Notes: generated by a model from the sequence alone, not told the origin. Numbered from the stretch's first letter, positions 44,169-46,825 are shown. The stretch is DNA of 64,000 nt from Bactericera cockerelli (GCA_024516035.1 JAMCCL010000101.1:1-64000), one strand, 5' to 3'. Program-made: numbers and translations.

Positions 44169-46825
44169 TAAGGTCATCCCTTATATATATATATTTTTTT
44201 TTAATAATAATATAAGGCCATCCCTTACAGCAAGGTCAGCGTTACTCAAATTGTTCCACAAGTTGTCCTGAGTGCGGGGGTCCCAGTAGATACTCAGGTT
44301 GTTGAGCTGCACTAGTTTGAAGGAGTGGCCGAGATCTGAGCGGCTGAGTCCAGGAGTCCATTGGTCATCGCAGGATTGGGCCGCCAGGGAATCTATTGCC
44401 ACGCCCATGGCAAATACTGAACCAGGGACTGTGATTTCATCCTCGTAGCGAATGTGTACATCTGATATGTTGAGCTGAGAAATTTGATAATGACATTTCA
44501 CTTGTAGAATAACTAAATCAATTTAAAACGTACAATTGTACAAAAGCCGGGTCGAGATGCGACAACTAGGTCTCTGCTCATGTACAATTAATATAGCTGC
44601 AGGACCCAGCAGCTAGCACGTGGTGCATCTACCCAGCCATTAGCAAAGCAAGGTTGAGTAATTTTATTGTGATATTTCATCCTGATTAACACAAATATGA
44701 TAACTTTCAAGGAACATCAGTATTTAAGACTTAATGTTGAACTATTCAAAACAATTCATTTCCTTAATGATTCAATTAAATAAATATAATACTGTTATAA
44801 TTACAGTTGTTGTATTTATTATTATTATTTTTTTTTTTTTTTTTTTTTAAAGGTGAGTGTTTCACAGCCTTTTTTATTTCGTAGCCATGAAACAGGAGCT
44901 ACTGTAGACGCTTGTGGTCTGTGTTGTAGCCTGCCCATCCCGTAGTATGCCTCCCCTCTGATGGGCGAGAAGTGACACAATACTTCCCATTTAGGTGCTG
45001 GGTCAAACGAGCGCACCGGAAGGTATCCCTTACAAACAATTGTAACCAAATTAAGAATACAAATTTTTGTCGGCACGGGGGTTCGAACCCGAGACCTTCC
45101 GCATGGCTAAAAAAAGGAATTTGTATATTGAATACACACCTGCAGATTCTCCACAATGTTTGTCATGAAACTGGTTCCGTAGCTCAACCACGAGGTGTAA
45201 CTGGATGAATAATAACAGGCTGATTCTGTCTCGGTCCTCCATCTTGCTTCCAGAGCATCCAGCAACATTATCTTGTACTCTTGAGCAGCCTTCTCCTCCA
45301 ACTCCTCATCCCACTGGAAGTGTCAAATGTGATAAAAAAAATCTCTTTGAACAATTTGCAGATAGCTGAATATGGTCATTTTTATTCAAACTTCAGAAAT
45401 CAGGCAATGATTTGAGGGTCCATTTTAATTTTAATAATACTAGCTTAGGAATAGCTGTTTGGAAAAGTTAACCATATTTCTTAGATAATCCCTCTTCTAC
45501 AAAAATGACTGCAATACTTTTTAGAAACCTTCAAGTAGGTAAGTGAATATCTGAAATACCTAGTATACACTTACACATTCTAGTATAAACAATACACATA
45601 CACATTCTGTGTATACATATACACATACACATTCTGTGTATACTAGGTATACACATTCTGTGAATTTTTGTGAAATCAATCATGTTTAAAAAAATATCAA
45701 CAAACTACACTCTAGGAATGAACCTATTTAATATTAGTTGAACTTGTTTAATGTAGAATTTTTTTTTATAATGTGTGTTAAACAATACAAACACGTCTCT
45801 GTAACTAGTTGAAGAGATAAAAAAGAGTGCAAGGCACAACAGCAACATGGTAATTACCTGAGCCATACTGACAGGTCCTGTGACAACATAGAGTTGCTCA
45901 ATACAGATGATCCATGGAGCACTACGGAATTGACTGACGGGAACTTGGAGCTTGACTTTTCCAATAAAACCTGACTTGATCTCAATGGGGATTCCAATTT
46001 GACGCAATGCATCTTTCTTAAGTGGTAAATTTTCTAATTCTACAGCACCTGTTTGAAAATAATAAATACTGGTATTAAACTAAAAATGAAGTACTCATTA
46101 TCTTACTTTTGGGAGGGAGTGATTGTCTCCAGGCAAATTTAGTAGGCTTTTTGCACCACATAATATTATGTGTGATCTCTGATCAACTATCATAAGAACT
46201 TGGGCTTTTTTTAACTGAAAGCTAGCCTGGCTTGTTAGGGTTGGCTAGTCTCTTCTCTCTTTATAGTCTTCTTGCAAGGCACTGGTCATCTTCTTATTTA
46301 AATCCGCCATCCAGACTCTTATTATTTAGTGCTAGAGGGTAGGTACATGGATATAATATCATAATGAGCAGTTGATGCTTGCCTAAGGGGCTTTTCCCAT
46401 GGGTGCAAGACTGTACAAAAAAAGATTGTCCTCCAAAAGAAATAATATTATTAACTTGATATTTTTGAGTTTCTGTAAGAAAACAATAAATAAAAAAATC
46501 CATTTACATATTAAACCAGGGAATATTACAGGTAAAGCCAAAATTTGGTTTTTTATTACCTAGGTTGTGATTTTGTAGTTAACAACAGTTCTAGAAGCTA
46601 ACTACAAAATTATCTCACTCTGATAGACAAAATGAGTACCCAGGTATTACCTTCAATCAGTCTCCTTACTTCATTCAATTCACAGTTCTTATAAAACCTT
46701 TTTGAAGAGCAGTGATACCATCACTTACCTTGAAGAAGAGCAACACTCAATTGATCAGTATTGAGATTTTCCACATATTTTCCCAGGTAATTATTCAATA
46801 CCCATGCTATCAGTCTTTCAAGCAT
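4576..46825 (-). CDS. VPS13D: VPS13D-like bridge-like lipid transfer protein, 29 exons, 3' end off window
   Basis: This is a spliced gene on the minus strand; the individual exons are listed separately. The start Met is in exon 1 ([18 protein letters not shown]), the canonical VPS13 chorein N-terminus. About 4,045 residues are visible, against roughly 4,400 in the human protein, so a few hundred C-terminal residues lie left of the window. Domain order: chorein and extended chorein (exons 1-7), long RBG-type beta-groove body, UBA (about residues 2638-2678), VAB/SHR-BD region (about 2930-3520), ricin-like beta-trefoil (about 3550-3690), then the C-terminal start ([27 protein letters not shown]). 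UBA plus trefoil separates VPS13D from VPS13A/B/C. In this family the protein forms a hydrophobic groove that moves phospholipids between ER and mitochondria, peroxisomes or lysosomes, and the UBA binds ubiquitin. Seven single-base frame breaks (exons 15 and 27) are discussed in the findings. Confidence 0.93.
4852..4998 (-). repeat. SINE family A, truncated
   Basis: It has the family A 3' part on the minus strand (CCCATTTGGGATTTTTACCA, GGGACTTCATAGTCCTAATC) and the B box GGTTTCGAACCC, but loses the A-box end near 4998. It is next to the duplicated exon 29 acceptor in intron 28. Confidence 0.75.
5427..5586 (-). CDS. VPS13D: VPS13D exon 28
   Basis: Acceptor TCATGTGCCCAG opens [20 protein letters not shown] and [20 protein letters not shown], then ETCQFILN. 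This is the conserved C-terminal VPS13D strand block (S..T...LP.DLR..K..L.....FEDA). Phase 1 exit at CG|GTATTGTT. Confidence 0.93.
5636..5890 (+). repeat. SINE-like family F copy
   Basis: It begins GGGGGACGTTAAACAGGGAG and contains AAGGGTTTAATGGCTTATAA and a tail of (ACA)n at 5888-5910. Similar copies occur at 25080-25345, 27100-27270 and 46200-46300, and degenerately at 47215-47780. No coding potential. Intron 27. Confidence 0.65.
5900..6526. other. Intron 27, AT-rich, no gene seen
   Basis: Apart from the (ACA)n microsatellite at about 5888-5910 and a polyadenylation-like AATAAA near 6077, nothing coding or structured was recognised up to the exon 27 donor. Confidence 0.6.
6527..12960 (-). 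CDS. VPS13D: VPS13D exon 27, about 6.4 kb, with six frame breaks
   Basis: Acceptor GTTCCCTCACAG opens [20 protein letters not shown], continuing exon 26 in phase 0, and the exon ends LQLSLKQ at CAG|GTGAATAT. Clear homology runs throughout: [19 protein letters not shown]; the UBA domain at about 10284-10404 ([20 protein letters not shown]...AALWLTQHA); the VAB region from about 9540 ([55 protein letters not shown]); and a ricin-like trefoil at about 7680-7260 with SQLWR and QTWRF. The reading frame changes by one base near 12283, 9556, 9315, 8487, 7713 and 7533. The first may instead be a 79-bp intron. No substitutions to stop codons were found between these points. Confidence 0.88.
7260..7690 (-). 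other. Ricin-like beta-trefoil coding segment inside exon 27
   Basis: The segment runs [37 protein letters not shown], then [20 protein letters not shown] and [17 protein letters not shown]. Two QxW-type repeats (QLW and QTW) and alternating short strands fit the trefoil insertion described for VPS13D. One missing base in the C run near 7533 splits it. Confidence 0.75.
10284..10404 (-). other. UBA domain coding segment inside exon 27
   Basis: The translated segment [20 protein letters not shown] followed by [15 protein letters not shown] has the three-helix UBA pattern: a hydrophobic first helix, LGF loop, D...AL helix and EAA..L helix. In VPS13D this domain binds ubiquitin chains and is needed for mitochondrial size control; other VPS13 paralogues lack it. 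It is the best single marker for assigning this gene. Confidence 0.9.
12990..13387. other. Intron 26, AT-rich part without features
   Basis: A/T-rich sequence with short A runs. I see no exon, SINE or inverted repeat in it. It ends where the 33-bp array begins. Confidence 0.55.
13388..13989 (-). repeat. 33-bp minisatellite of the exon 26 splice donor
   Basis: About 19 tandem units, on the minus strand each reading like TCCCATGTGTACGAGACTAA then TATTCAG|GTAAAG. Each unit repeats the last codons of exon 26 (SHVYETNIQ) and its GT donor. The spacing is exactly 33 bp apart from one 1-bp deletion near 13851. Unit length is a multiple of three, so the array is open in the exon frame on the minus strand and also open on the plus strand; the plus-strand ORF is a by-product. 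Confidence 0.95.
13990..14126 (-). CDS. VPS13D: VPS13D exon 26
   Basis: Acceptor TCTGATTTCAG opens [20 protein letters not shown] and [20 protein letters not shown], ending TNIQ at CAG|GTAAACTC, phase 0. Human VPS13 proteins have the same F.L....ELK.DLGEG...L..L...DL...Y.K pattern. The donor is the first of about 19 donors spaced 33 bp apart. Confidence 0.9.
14290..14455 (+). repeat. Interspersed repeat family I
   Basis: It contains TTGGATCAAGCTTTATTTAC and later CCTGATCAAGAGTGGTGATA and GGCATTCTCTTCC. Matching copies lie at 16093-16245 and 22815-22935. About 150 bp, no tRNA boxes recognised. Confidence 0.6.
14460..15120. other. Intron 25, no clear feature
   Basis: AT-rich sequence. A tandem AGGTTTTAGGTTGAACT-like doublet occurs near 14872-14896. 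No coding or SINE sequence recognised. Confidence 0.5.
15125..15420 (+). repeat. 3' part of SINE family D followed by a family E-like fragment
   Basis: 15125-15245 carries the family D tail (CATCAGAGGGGAGGCATACT, ACAGTAACTGCTATTTCATG, GGCTACGAAATAAAA). 15255-15420 resembles the body of family E (TTTAATGTCACTTTTAACTG, CATATCACGACT-type, CTCGCTGGACATTCC). Both are decayed. Confidence 0.6.
15436..15645 (+). repeat. SINE family A, near full length
   Basis: It begins TCCCGGTAGCTCAGTGGTAA (A box), has the B box GGGTTCGAAACCC, the body CCCAATTGGGATTTTTACCA, the tail GGGACTTTAATAGTCTTAAT and ends in ATAAGGCGATATTATTATTA. It is the best-preserved family A copy in the window. Confidence 0.88.
15709..15858 (-). 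repeat. SINE family B inserted at the exon 25 donor
   Basis: Minus strand: 5' CGACCTCAGTAGCTTGATCG, B-box-like GGTGGTTCAAGTCCC, and a tail ending ATATGATAACTTTTT. Direct repeats AAAGTCTCACCTTT flank it (15695-15708 and 15859-15872). The right one is the live exon 25 donor region. Confidence 0.9.
15869..16063 (-). CDS. VPS13D: VPS13D exon 25
   Basis: Acceptor TGTTCTCTCAG opens [20 protein letters not shown] and [20 protein letters not shown], ending RVVRMLK at AAAG|GTGAGACT. Phase 1 at both ends. A SINE sits about ten bases into the following intron. Confidence 0.87.
16093..16245 (+). repeat. Interspersed repeat family I, second copy
   Basis: It shares TTGGATCAAGTTTTATTTAC and AACTTGATCAAGGGCGGTGC plus GGCATTCTCTTC with the copy at 14290. 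Confidence 0.6.
16277..16480 (+). repeat. tRNA-derived SINE family C
   Basis: The head reads TTAGTCAAGTGGTTAACGCG (A box) and GGTTTGAATCCCACCCAGTG (B box). The tail has GAAAATGCTTTGAGCATTAA and CCACTAAAGAGTGTTATC. Other copies: 25629, 32031, 39030 (partial) and 42455. Confidence 0.85.
16501..16975 (+). repeat. SINE family A copy split by a LINE insertion
   Basis: 16501-16545 (ATTTTTACCACATAATAATA, TTGGGCTTACA) and 16896-16970 (TTGGGCTTACAGGAACAATG, ATAAGGCGATATTGTC) are the two halves of one family A copy. The middle is a LINE 3' end. Confidence 0.85.
16546..16895 (+). mobile_element. 5'-truncated LINE 3' end (R1/LOA-like) with target-site duplication
   Basis: It is flanked by an 11-bp duplication, TTGGGCTTACA (16535-16545 and 16896-16906). 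It encodes the C-terminal tail of a LINE ORF2 ([30 protein letters not shown]) up to a stop near 16688, then a 3' UTR with the hairpin arms CCCTGAAGTAA and GTTCCAGGG, and an A tail ending at 16895. Confidence 0.85.
17482..17720 (+). repeat. tRNA-derived SINE family H
   Basis: The head GTCACCGTAGCCGAGTGGTG (A box) and GGGTTCGATCCCCAGCAGGG (B box) is followed by ATTTTTCTGCTCTGTACTTT and GGGGTCCTTTTATACCTCGT. A relative lies at 46975-47205. Confidence 0.8.
17908..18022 (-). CDS. VPS13D: VPS13D exon 24
   Basis: Acceptor ACATGTTTTCAG opens [20 protein letters not shown] and [19 protein letters not shown], a typical VPS13 segment (PL.V.LS..QYEQLL.T). Phase 0 in, phase 1 out at CGG|GTAAGAAT. About 33 copies of this acceptor and the first exon bases lie upstream as a minisatellite; the copy listed is the only one followed by a full exon. 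Confidence 0.9.
18023..22068 (-). repeat. 65-bp minisatellite of the exon 24 splice acceptor
   Basis: About 33 tandem units in intron 23, interrupted by a LINE at 19052-20928. On the minus strand each unit carries ACATGTTTTCAG|ATCACG plus about 20 further exon-24-like bases, then AGACTTAGGGTTGTGACATT. Units differ by a few substitutions (GTAGTGTT versus GTGGCGTT) and two carry an insertion (GATAGGGTTAATG near 21226 and 21491). Only the leftmost unit leads into a full exon. Confidence 0.95.
19052..20928 (+). mobile_element. 5'-truncated non-LTR retrotransposon (R1/LOA-like) inside the minisatellite
   Basis: It encodes a reverse transcriptase: [71 protein letters not shown] and the catalytic [11 protein letters not shown] at about 19676-19708. 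A frame break near 19805 leads to the thumb and C-terminal part ([18 protein letters not shown]) ending near 20520. The 3' UTR carries CCCTGAAGTAA...GTTCCAGGG (20839-20870) and a run of about 28 A. A 13-bp duplication GTGGCGTTACAAC flanks it (19039-19051 and 20929-20941), showing insertion into an existing array unit. Confidence 0.92.
22069..22397 (-). repeat. 23-bp minisatellite of the exon 23 splice donor
   Basis: Fourteen units spaced exactly 23 bp apart (AGATAC at 22093 to 22392). On the minus strand each unit reads like AAAACTTCCAG|GTATCTATC, i.e. the end of exon 23 and its donor. Because 23 is not a multiple of three, successive units read in all three frames, and two long overlapping frames stay open on the minus strand. 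Confidence 0.95.
22398..22602 (-). CDS. VPS13D: VPS13D exon 23
   Basis: Acceptor TTCTCTACAG opens [20 protein letters not shown], then [20 protein letters not shown] and [13 protein letters not shown] at CAG|GTATCTAT, phase 0. The donor is the first of 14 identical candidate donors spaced 23 bp apart, so the exact end is ambiguous in vivo. Confidence 0.88.
22815..22935 (+). repeat. Interspersed repeat family I, third copy
   Basis: It shares TTATTATTAAACATTTTCAA, AGATCAAGGGTGGTGATAGT and GCATTCTTC with copies at 14290 and 16093, more diverged. Confidence 0.55.
23378..23524 (-). repeat. SINE family B
   Basis: Minus strand starts CCGAACTCAGTAGGTGGATC and ends in AACACAAATATGATAAC. A direct repeat TGGTGTATTT lies on both sides (about 23356 and 23525). 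Intron 22. Confidence 0.8.
23645..24303. mobile_element. Cluster of MITE-like elements with inverted ends
   Basis: One element spans about 23648-23774: it starts ACACCCGTATTTATGAACGG and ends with the inverse TTCATAAATACGGCTGT. A second full copy is at 24170-24302 and a 3' fragment at 24062-24113. Sequence between (23800-24050) holds a 23-T run and a MITE-unrelated repeat. The last copy ends right beside the exon 22 donor. Confidence 0.7.
24317..24574 (-). CDS. VPS13D: VPS13D exon 22
   Basis: Acceptor CTCCCCCAG opens [20 protein letters not shown] and [19 protein letters not shown], the VPS13 strand L.F.SPV...P....S, then a Gly/Pro-rich insert and [20 protein letters not shown]. Phase 2 exit at GG|GTGAGTCA. 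Strongly GC-rich. Confidence 0.92.
24612..24925 (-). repeat. tRNA-derived SINE family D
   Basis: Minus strand head: GCGCGATTAGCTCAGTGGTT (A box) and GGTTCGATCCCCCGTGCC (B box). The tail TGGCTACGAAATAAAAACGG ends in an A run (T run at 24606-24624). Other copies: 44837-45110 and 40195-40440. Confidence 0.85.
24930..25345. repeat. Truncated SINE family A (minus) joined to SINE-like family F (plus)
   Basis: 24930-25070 is the family A tail on the minus strand. 25080-25345 is family F on the plus strand (CCAGTGTCTCACTAGAGGAC, AAGGGTTCAATGGCTTATAC). Both are in intron 21. Confidence 0.7.
25412..25606 (-). CDS. VPS13D: VPS13D exon 21
   Basis: Acceptor TCCATCTACAG opens [20 protein letters not shown], a Ser/Arg-rich linker, ending [10 protein letters not shown] at AAG|GTAATGCT. 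Phase 2 at both ends. Recognised from phase, splice sites and position; the linker itself is poorly conserved. Confidence 0.83.
25629..25843 (+). repeat. SINE family C
   Basis: Head CACTGGTAGTCAAGTGGTTA, B box GGTTCGAATCCCACCCAGTG, tail GAAAATGCTTTGAGCATTAA then CACTAAAGAGTATTATTATT. Intron 20. Confidence 0.88.
25965..26125. mobile_element. MITE-like element, relative of the 3963 copy
   Basis: It contains AACCTGGATATAAGAGAAAA and, inverted at the right, TTTTCTTATATCCAGGTTCC, as in the element at 3963-4112. Intron 20. Confidence 0.6.
26467..26635 (-). CDS. VPS13D: VPS13D exon 20
   Basis: Acceptor TGTGTTCCAG opens [20 protein letters not shown], then [20 protein letters not shown] and [13 protein letters not shown]. 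This matches the VPS13 block ending in a short helix. Phase 2 exit at AG|GTATGCGT. Confidence 0.92.
26947..27091 (-). repeat. SINE family B
   Basis: Minus strand CCGACCTCAGTAGCTTGATC head, GGTGGTTCAAGTCCCGGTTT box and the AACACAAATATGATAACTAC tail. Intron 19. Confidence 0.85.
27100..27270 (+). repeat. SINE-like family F, diverged
   Basis: It has TTTCCCAGGGTTTATGGCTT, GTAGAAACATGTATGTACTT and CTGTAGCCAAGCTGGGTCAA with an ACA-rich end. Intron 19. Confidence 0.55.
27275..27610. other. Intron 19, AT-rich without features
   Basis: Only T- and A-rich tracts were seen between family F and the exon 19 donor. Confidence 0.5.
27619..27933 (-). CDS. VPS13D: VPS13D exon 19
   Basis: Acceptor CCCGTGCCAG opens [20 protein letters not shown], the family strand [15 protein letters not shown], then a Pro/Ala-rich GC-rich linker and [17 protein letters not shown]. 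Phase 1 exit at AAG|GTGAGACC. Confidence 0.92.
27960..28925. other. Intron 18, one decayed repeat
   Basis: A family E-like body fragment lies at about 28440-28620 (TTTAGCGTCACTTGCATGGT, CACCTAGCCTTAGTTTGGCC). A 40-bp segment (CAACTTCTCACTTGTCTGTT) at 27967 recurs at 28269. Nothing coding seen. Confidence 0.5.
28931..29197 (-). CDS. VPS13D: VPS13D exon 18
   Basis: Acceptor CTCCCTACAG opens a Pro/Thr/Ser linker ([16 protein letters not shown]), then the conserved strand [20 protein letters not shown] and [17 protein letters not shown]. Phase 1 exit at TAG|GTGAGTCA. Confidence 0.92.
29256..29470 (+). repeat. 38-bp minisatellite in intron 17
   Basis: About five units of GGGGGACTGTAAACAGGGAG then TAGACCAGCAGTCTGGCT. 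The unit resembles the start of family F (5640), so it probably grew from that repeat and not from a splice junction. Confidence 0.8.
29600..29980. repeat. Decayed SINE family B (minus) next to a family E-like fragment
   Basis: 29634-29738 reads ACCGACCTTAGTACCTTGAT on the minus strand, flanked by GAGGATTCAAAAG / GAGGATTCGAAAG direct repeats (29596, 29741). 29805-29980 is a family E-like body (TTTAACGTCGTTTTTCAACT, CACCCAGCCTGGGTTGGGCC). Confidence 0.65.
30387..30482 (-). CDS. VPS13D: VPS13D exon 17
   Basis: This 96-base exon has acceptor CTCCCTCAG and encodes [19 protein letters not shown], the conserved VPS13 segment NQET..ELM.F..R.FP. It ends RPVFK at AAAG|GTAATTTT, with phase 1 at both ends. 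Confidence 0.9.
30490..31240. other. Intron 16, AT-rich without gene
   Basis: I recognise no exon, SINE or inverted repeat here. One GC-richer sentence-like stretch at 30690-30790 has no reading frame support. Confidence 0.5.
31290..31475 (+). repeat. tRNA-derived SINE family G with a LINE-type tail
   Basis: Head CGACCTCCGTGGCTCAGTGG (A box) and GGTTCGAATCCCGGCCGG (B box). The tail GCCCTGAAGTAAAGCGAAAG then CGGTTCCAGGGCACAATTA ends in an A run. The tail has the same hairpin arms as the LINE 3' ends at 16700 and 20840. A tail fragment also lies at 35100-35168. Confidence 0.82.
31490..31690 (-). CDS. VPS13D: VPS13D exon 16
   Basis: Acceptor CTATTTCCAG opens [20 protein letters not shown], then [20 protein letters not shown] and [14 protein letters not shown]. 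It exits in phase 1 at AG|GTGAGTCC. Confidence 0.9.
31726..31905. mobile_element. Unclassified 180-bp insertion with 11-bp target duplication
   Basis: Direct repeats AGTAAGTAGGG flank it (31715-31725 and 31906-31916). The insert is GC-richer than the intron, has several internal short inverted repeats (CGCCACTCTGGTGGAGTGGC) and no A tail on either end that I can see. It lies 35 bp upstream of the exon 16 acceptor. Confidence 0.65.
32031..32245 (+). repeat. SINE family C
   Basis: Head GTGGTCTGGTAGTCAAGTGG, B box GGTTCGAATCCCACCCAGTG, tail GAAAATGCTTTGAGCATTAA. Intron 15. Confidence 0.87.
32562..32765 (-). repeat. SINE family B, diverged
   Basis: Minus strand ACGACCTCCGTAGCTTGTTG head, GGTGGTTCGAGTCCCAAGTG box, and tail AACACAAATTTAATATGATA. 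An internal insertion of ATATAACT repeats is present near 32615-32650. Confidence 0.7.
33078..33234 (-). CDS. VPS13D: VPS13D exon 15 (one missing base)
   Basis: Acceptor GGTTTCAG opens [20 protein letters not shown] in the incoming frame. The family sequence then continues in another frame as [20 protein letters not shown] and [10 protein letters not shown] one-base loss in the run of Cs near 33165-33180 explains the shift, because phase 1 at the donor GAG|GTACCC matches exon 16 only in the second frame. I read this as a homopolymer indel in a real exon rather than a pseudogene. Confidence 0.82.
33259..33680. repeat. Direct duplication flanking a SINE family A copy
   Basis: Sequence from GACATTAAACATTATTG through GGCGCTTACTTGATGTGCAG to CGAGGAAATAATTAA occurs at 33259-33356 and again at 33565-33680. 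Between them, 33357-33575 is a near-full family A SINE on the minus strand. Both copies are about 95 percent alike by eye. Intron 14. Confidence 0.8.
33690..34060. other. Intron 14 unique stretch
   Basis: AT-rich with a G run (33811-33819). No feature recognised before the 68-bp array. Confidence 0.5.
34061..34489 (-). repeat. 68-bp minisatellite of the exon 14 splice donor
   Basis: About six and a half tandem units containing, on the minus strand, GCCAGTCATAAGCATGTGGG|GTAAGT, the end of exon 14 and its donor, then CCAGATGGAATAGCTATAAG and TGAAGCACCCAGACTTCTG. One unit has a short internal duplication (34311-34324). The array lies directly behind the true donor at 34490. Confidence 0.92.
34490..34668 (-). 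CDS. VPS13D: VPS13D exon 14
   Basis: Acceptor CTCCGGCAG opens [20 protein letters not shown] and ends [20 protein letters not shown] before donor GGG|GTAAGTCT in phase 2. The donor and last exon bases are the seed of a 68-bp minisatellite immediately downstream (34061-34489). Confidence 0.92.
34671..34750. repeat. Short tandem duplication at the exon 14 acceptor
   Basis: AAATGAAATGACAACAATGT followed by AAACTGTGGCGT occurs twice in a row (about 34679-34741), immediately upstream of the acceptor's pyrimidine tract. Confidence 0.8.
35242..35547 (-). CDS. VPS13D: VPS13D exon 13
   Basis: Acceptor AACTTTCTAG opens [20 protein letters not shown] and [14 protein letters not shown], the conserved VPS13 strand (G.LP.L.VH..E.K). 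It ends FTIDNMELE at GAG|GTGAGGAC. It holds 102 codons, phase 0. Confidence 0.93.
35560..36300. other. Intron 12, AT-rich, no gene
   Basis: A GTATAGAACTTGAGGAACGG stretch around 35880-36260 looks like an old repeat but has no recognisable ends. No coding signal. Confidence 0.45.
36337..36602 (-). CDS. VPS13D: VPS13D exon 12
   Basis: Acceptor CTTGTCTGCAG opens [20 protein letters not shown], a Ser/Pro-rich linker, then [19 protein letters not shown] and [13 protein letters not shown], matching the family LYD.Y...L.D.Q.L.G motif. Phase 0 exit at CAG|GTGAGCTT. GC-rich with runs of C. Confidence 0.9.
36768..37623 (+). repeat. 420-bp tandem duplication including SINE family B
   Basis: Two adjacent copies, 36768-37186 and 37187-37603, run from CTTCCAATTTCTAATATTAG through CCTACAGCGAGATAAGTTTT to a family B SINE (37041-37183 and 37456-37608, plus strand). 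Each SINE is preceded by AGATATGCCATACCT, and the same 15 bp follow the second SINE as the exon 11 donor. Confidence 0.9.
37622..37829 (-). CDS. VPS13D: VPS13D exon 11
   Basis: Acceptor CTACTTTTCAG precedes [20 protein letters not shown], a conserved VPS13 beta-strand block, and [10 protein letters not shown]. It exits in phase 1 at GAAG|GTATGGCA. A family B SINE sits right behind the donor, and its target-site duplication includes the donor (see findings). Confidence 0.92.
38472..38625 (-). repeat. SINE family B
   Basis: Minus strand CCGACCTCAGTAACTTGATC head, GGTGGTTCAAGTGCC box; direct repeats CATACATATG on both sides (38460 and 38626). Intron 10. Confidence 0.78.
38828..38983 (-). CDS. 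VPS13D: VPS13D exon 10
   Basis: Acceptor GATTCCAG precedes [20 protein letters not shown] and [20 protein letters not shown], the helical segment that follows YNP in VPS13D. It ends HGNM at ATG|GTGAGCAT; 52 codons, phase 0. Confidence 0.9.
39030..39165 (-). repeat. SINE family C, 5'-truncated
   Basis: Only the tail half is present on the minus strand (TTAATGCTCAAAGCATTTTC on the plus strand, GTGGTCACAAGCTCAAATTA). The tRNA head is missing. Intron 9. Confidence 0.7.
39702..39907 (-). CDS. VPS13D: VPS13D exon 9
   Basis: Acceptor CTGTGTTCCAG precedes a Ser/Pro-rich linker ([18 protein letters not shown]), then [20 protein letters not shown] and SLDVVYNP. The donor CCG|GTGGGTTT gives phase 0. 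GC-rich with homopolymer G/C runs. Confidence 0.87.
40195..40440 (+). repeat. SINE family D
   Basis: Head GCGCAAGATTAGCTCAGTGG (A box) and GGATTCAAACCCCAGCC (decayed B box), tail GACTACAGTAGCTGCTGTTA and GCTACGAAATAAATAAAG. Intron 8. Confidence 0.82.
40494..40575 (+). pseudogene. Inverted partial copy of VPS13D exon 6
   Basis: The plus strand reads TTCCAGTACAGCCAAATCGT onward and matches the first 80 bases of exon 6 (43052 to about 42972) with four differences by eye. It is opposite in orientation to the host gene and sits inside intron 8. Translated it keeps the frame ([20 protein letters not shown]). It is preceded by CATTCAG, an acceptor-like AG, but the upstream intron sequence differs from intron 5. 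A decayed family A SINE (minus) follows at 40570-40665. Confidence 0.88.
40876..41033 (-). CDS. VPS13D: VPS13D exon 8
   Basis: Acceptor TTTCTCGCAG precedes [20 protein letters not shown] and [20 protein letters not shown], a conserved VPS13D block (DH.TPD..FPVL). It exits in phase 1 at A|GTAAGTTT. Confidence 0.9.
41330..41600 (-). repeat. SINE family B with a partial second tail
   Basis: 41345-41475 carries the family B head on the minus strand (CCGACCTTAGTAGCTCGATT) and box GGTGGTTCGAGTCCC. 41500-41600 repeats tail-like GGTTAACACAAATAATAAGG motifs twice. Intron 7. Confidence 0.7.
41665..41925. repeat. Inverted-repeat element beside the exon 7 donor
   Basis: TTTACTAGAGTTTAC at 41684 recurs inverted as GGTAAACTCTAGTAAA (41742), again as TTACCAGAGTTTACTAGA (41809) and as GGTAAACTTTAG (41912). 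It looks like a decayed MITE made of nested inverted copies; it ends a few bases from the donor. Confidence 0.5.
41928..42271 (-). CDS. VPS13D: VPS13D exon 7
   Basis: Acceptor CTCCGGCAG leads into [12 protein letters not shown] and then a Pro/Ala-rich linker and [31 protein letters not shown]. The donor is taken as AGTGA|GTAACT because it gives phase 2, which exon 8 needs. The alternative AA|GTGAGT four bases upstream breaks the frame into exon 8. The exon is GC-rich, in sharp contrast to its introns. Confidence 0.85.
42455..42668 (-). repeat. SINE family C
   Basis: Minus strand head TACTGGTGGTTAAGTGGTTA, tail GAAAATGCTTTGAGCATTAA on the minus strand, ending in TTATTATTATT. Intron 6, about 40 bp from the exon 6 donor. 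Confidence 0.87.
42708..43052 (-). CDS. VPS13D: VPS13D exon 6
   Basis: Acceptor CATATTTTCAG leads into [20 protein letters not shown] and later [20 protein letters not shown], matching the W-W-YAL helical repeat of VPS13 proteins. It ends LKTLRE at GAG|GTAAGAAT. It has 115 codons, phase 0. The first 80 bases exist as an inverted partial copy at 40494-40575. Confidence 0.93.
43353..43517 (-). CDS. VPS13D: VPS13D exon 5
   Basis: Acceptor TTGTTTTAG precedes [20 protein letters not shown] and the exon ends with [11 protein letters not shown] at GAT|GTAAGATT. It has 55 codons, phase 0 at both ends. ILPPVSA is the usual VPS13 segment before the repeated helical region. Confidence 0.9.
43600..43900. 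other. Cluster of TATCACATRTGATA palindromes in intron 4
   Basis: Four imperfect palindromes lie within 170 bp: TATCACATATGATA (43645), TATCACATGTGATA (43709), TATCACATTTGATA (43771) and TATCATATGTGATA (43814). The rest of this intron (43900-44220) is AT-rich with a 34-T run near 44136. Confidence 0.65.
44229..44474 (-). CDS. VPS13D: VPS13D exon 4
   Basis: Acceptor AAATTTCTCAG precedes [19 protein letters not shown], which joins exon 3 to give the family motif NLQ...DVHIRYED. I chose this acceptor over upstream ones because it alone keeps phase 0 and the family spacing. The exon ends NNLSNADLA at GCT|GTAAGGGA. Confidence 0.9.
44837..45110 (-). repeat. SINE family D
   Basis: Near-identical to the copy at 24612: minus-strand B box GGGTTCGAACCCCCGTGCC, tail ending in an A run (T run at 44829-44849). 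The A-box end is missing. Intron 3. Confidence 0.85.
45140..45313 (-). CDS. VPS13D: VPS13D exon 3
   Basis: The acceptor CACTTCCAG leads into [20 protein letters not shown], a helical stretch typical of VPS13 after the chorein strands, and ends NIVENLQ before donor GTGTGTAT. It holds 58 codons with phase 0 at both ends. Confidence 0.9.
45320..45850. other. Intron 2, AT-rich with a small tandem repeat
   Basis: ATACACATACACATTCTGTG is repeated around 45580-45665. No other feature seen. Confidence 0.5.
45858..46048 (-). CDS. VPS13D: VPS13D exon 2 (chorein domain)
   Basis: The acceptor TTTTCAAACAG precedes codons reading [19 protein letters not shown], then [17 protein letters not shown] and [14 protein letters not shown]. 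These are the signature chorein-N strands. The exon closes at CAG|GTAATTAC in phase 0. The phase 1 entry matches exon 1. Confidence 0.95.
46060..46720. other. Intron 1
   Basis: It contains a family F fragment at about 46200-46300 (TAGCCTGGCTTGTTAGGGTT). The remainder is AT-rich with no exon recognised. Confidence 0.5.
46729..46825 (-). CDS. VPS13D: VPS13D exon 1 (start codon, chorein N-terminus)
   Basis: The ATG at 46825 opens [19 protein letters not shown], the universal VPS13 start, followed by [13 protein letters not shown]. The exon ends at donor G|GTAAGTGA in phase 1. This exon is too short to appear as a long ORF. The amphipathic first helix of this motif caps the lipid channel at the ER side in the family. 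Confidence 0.93.
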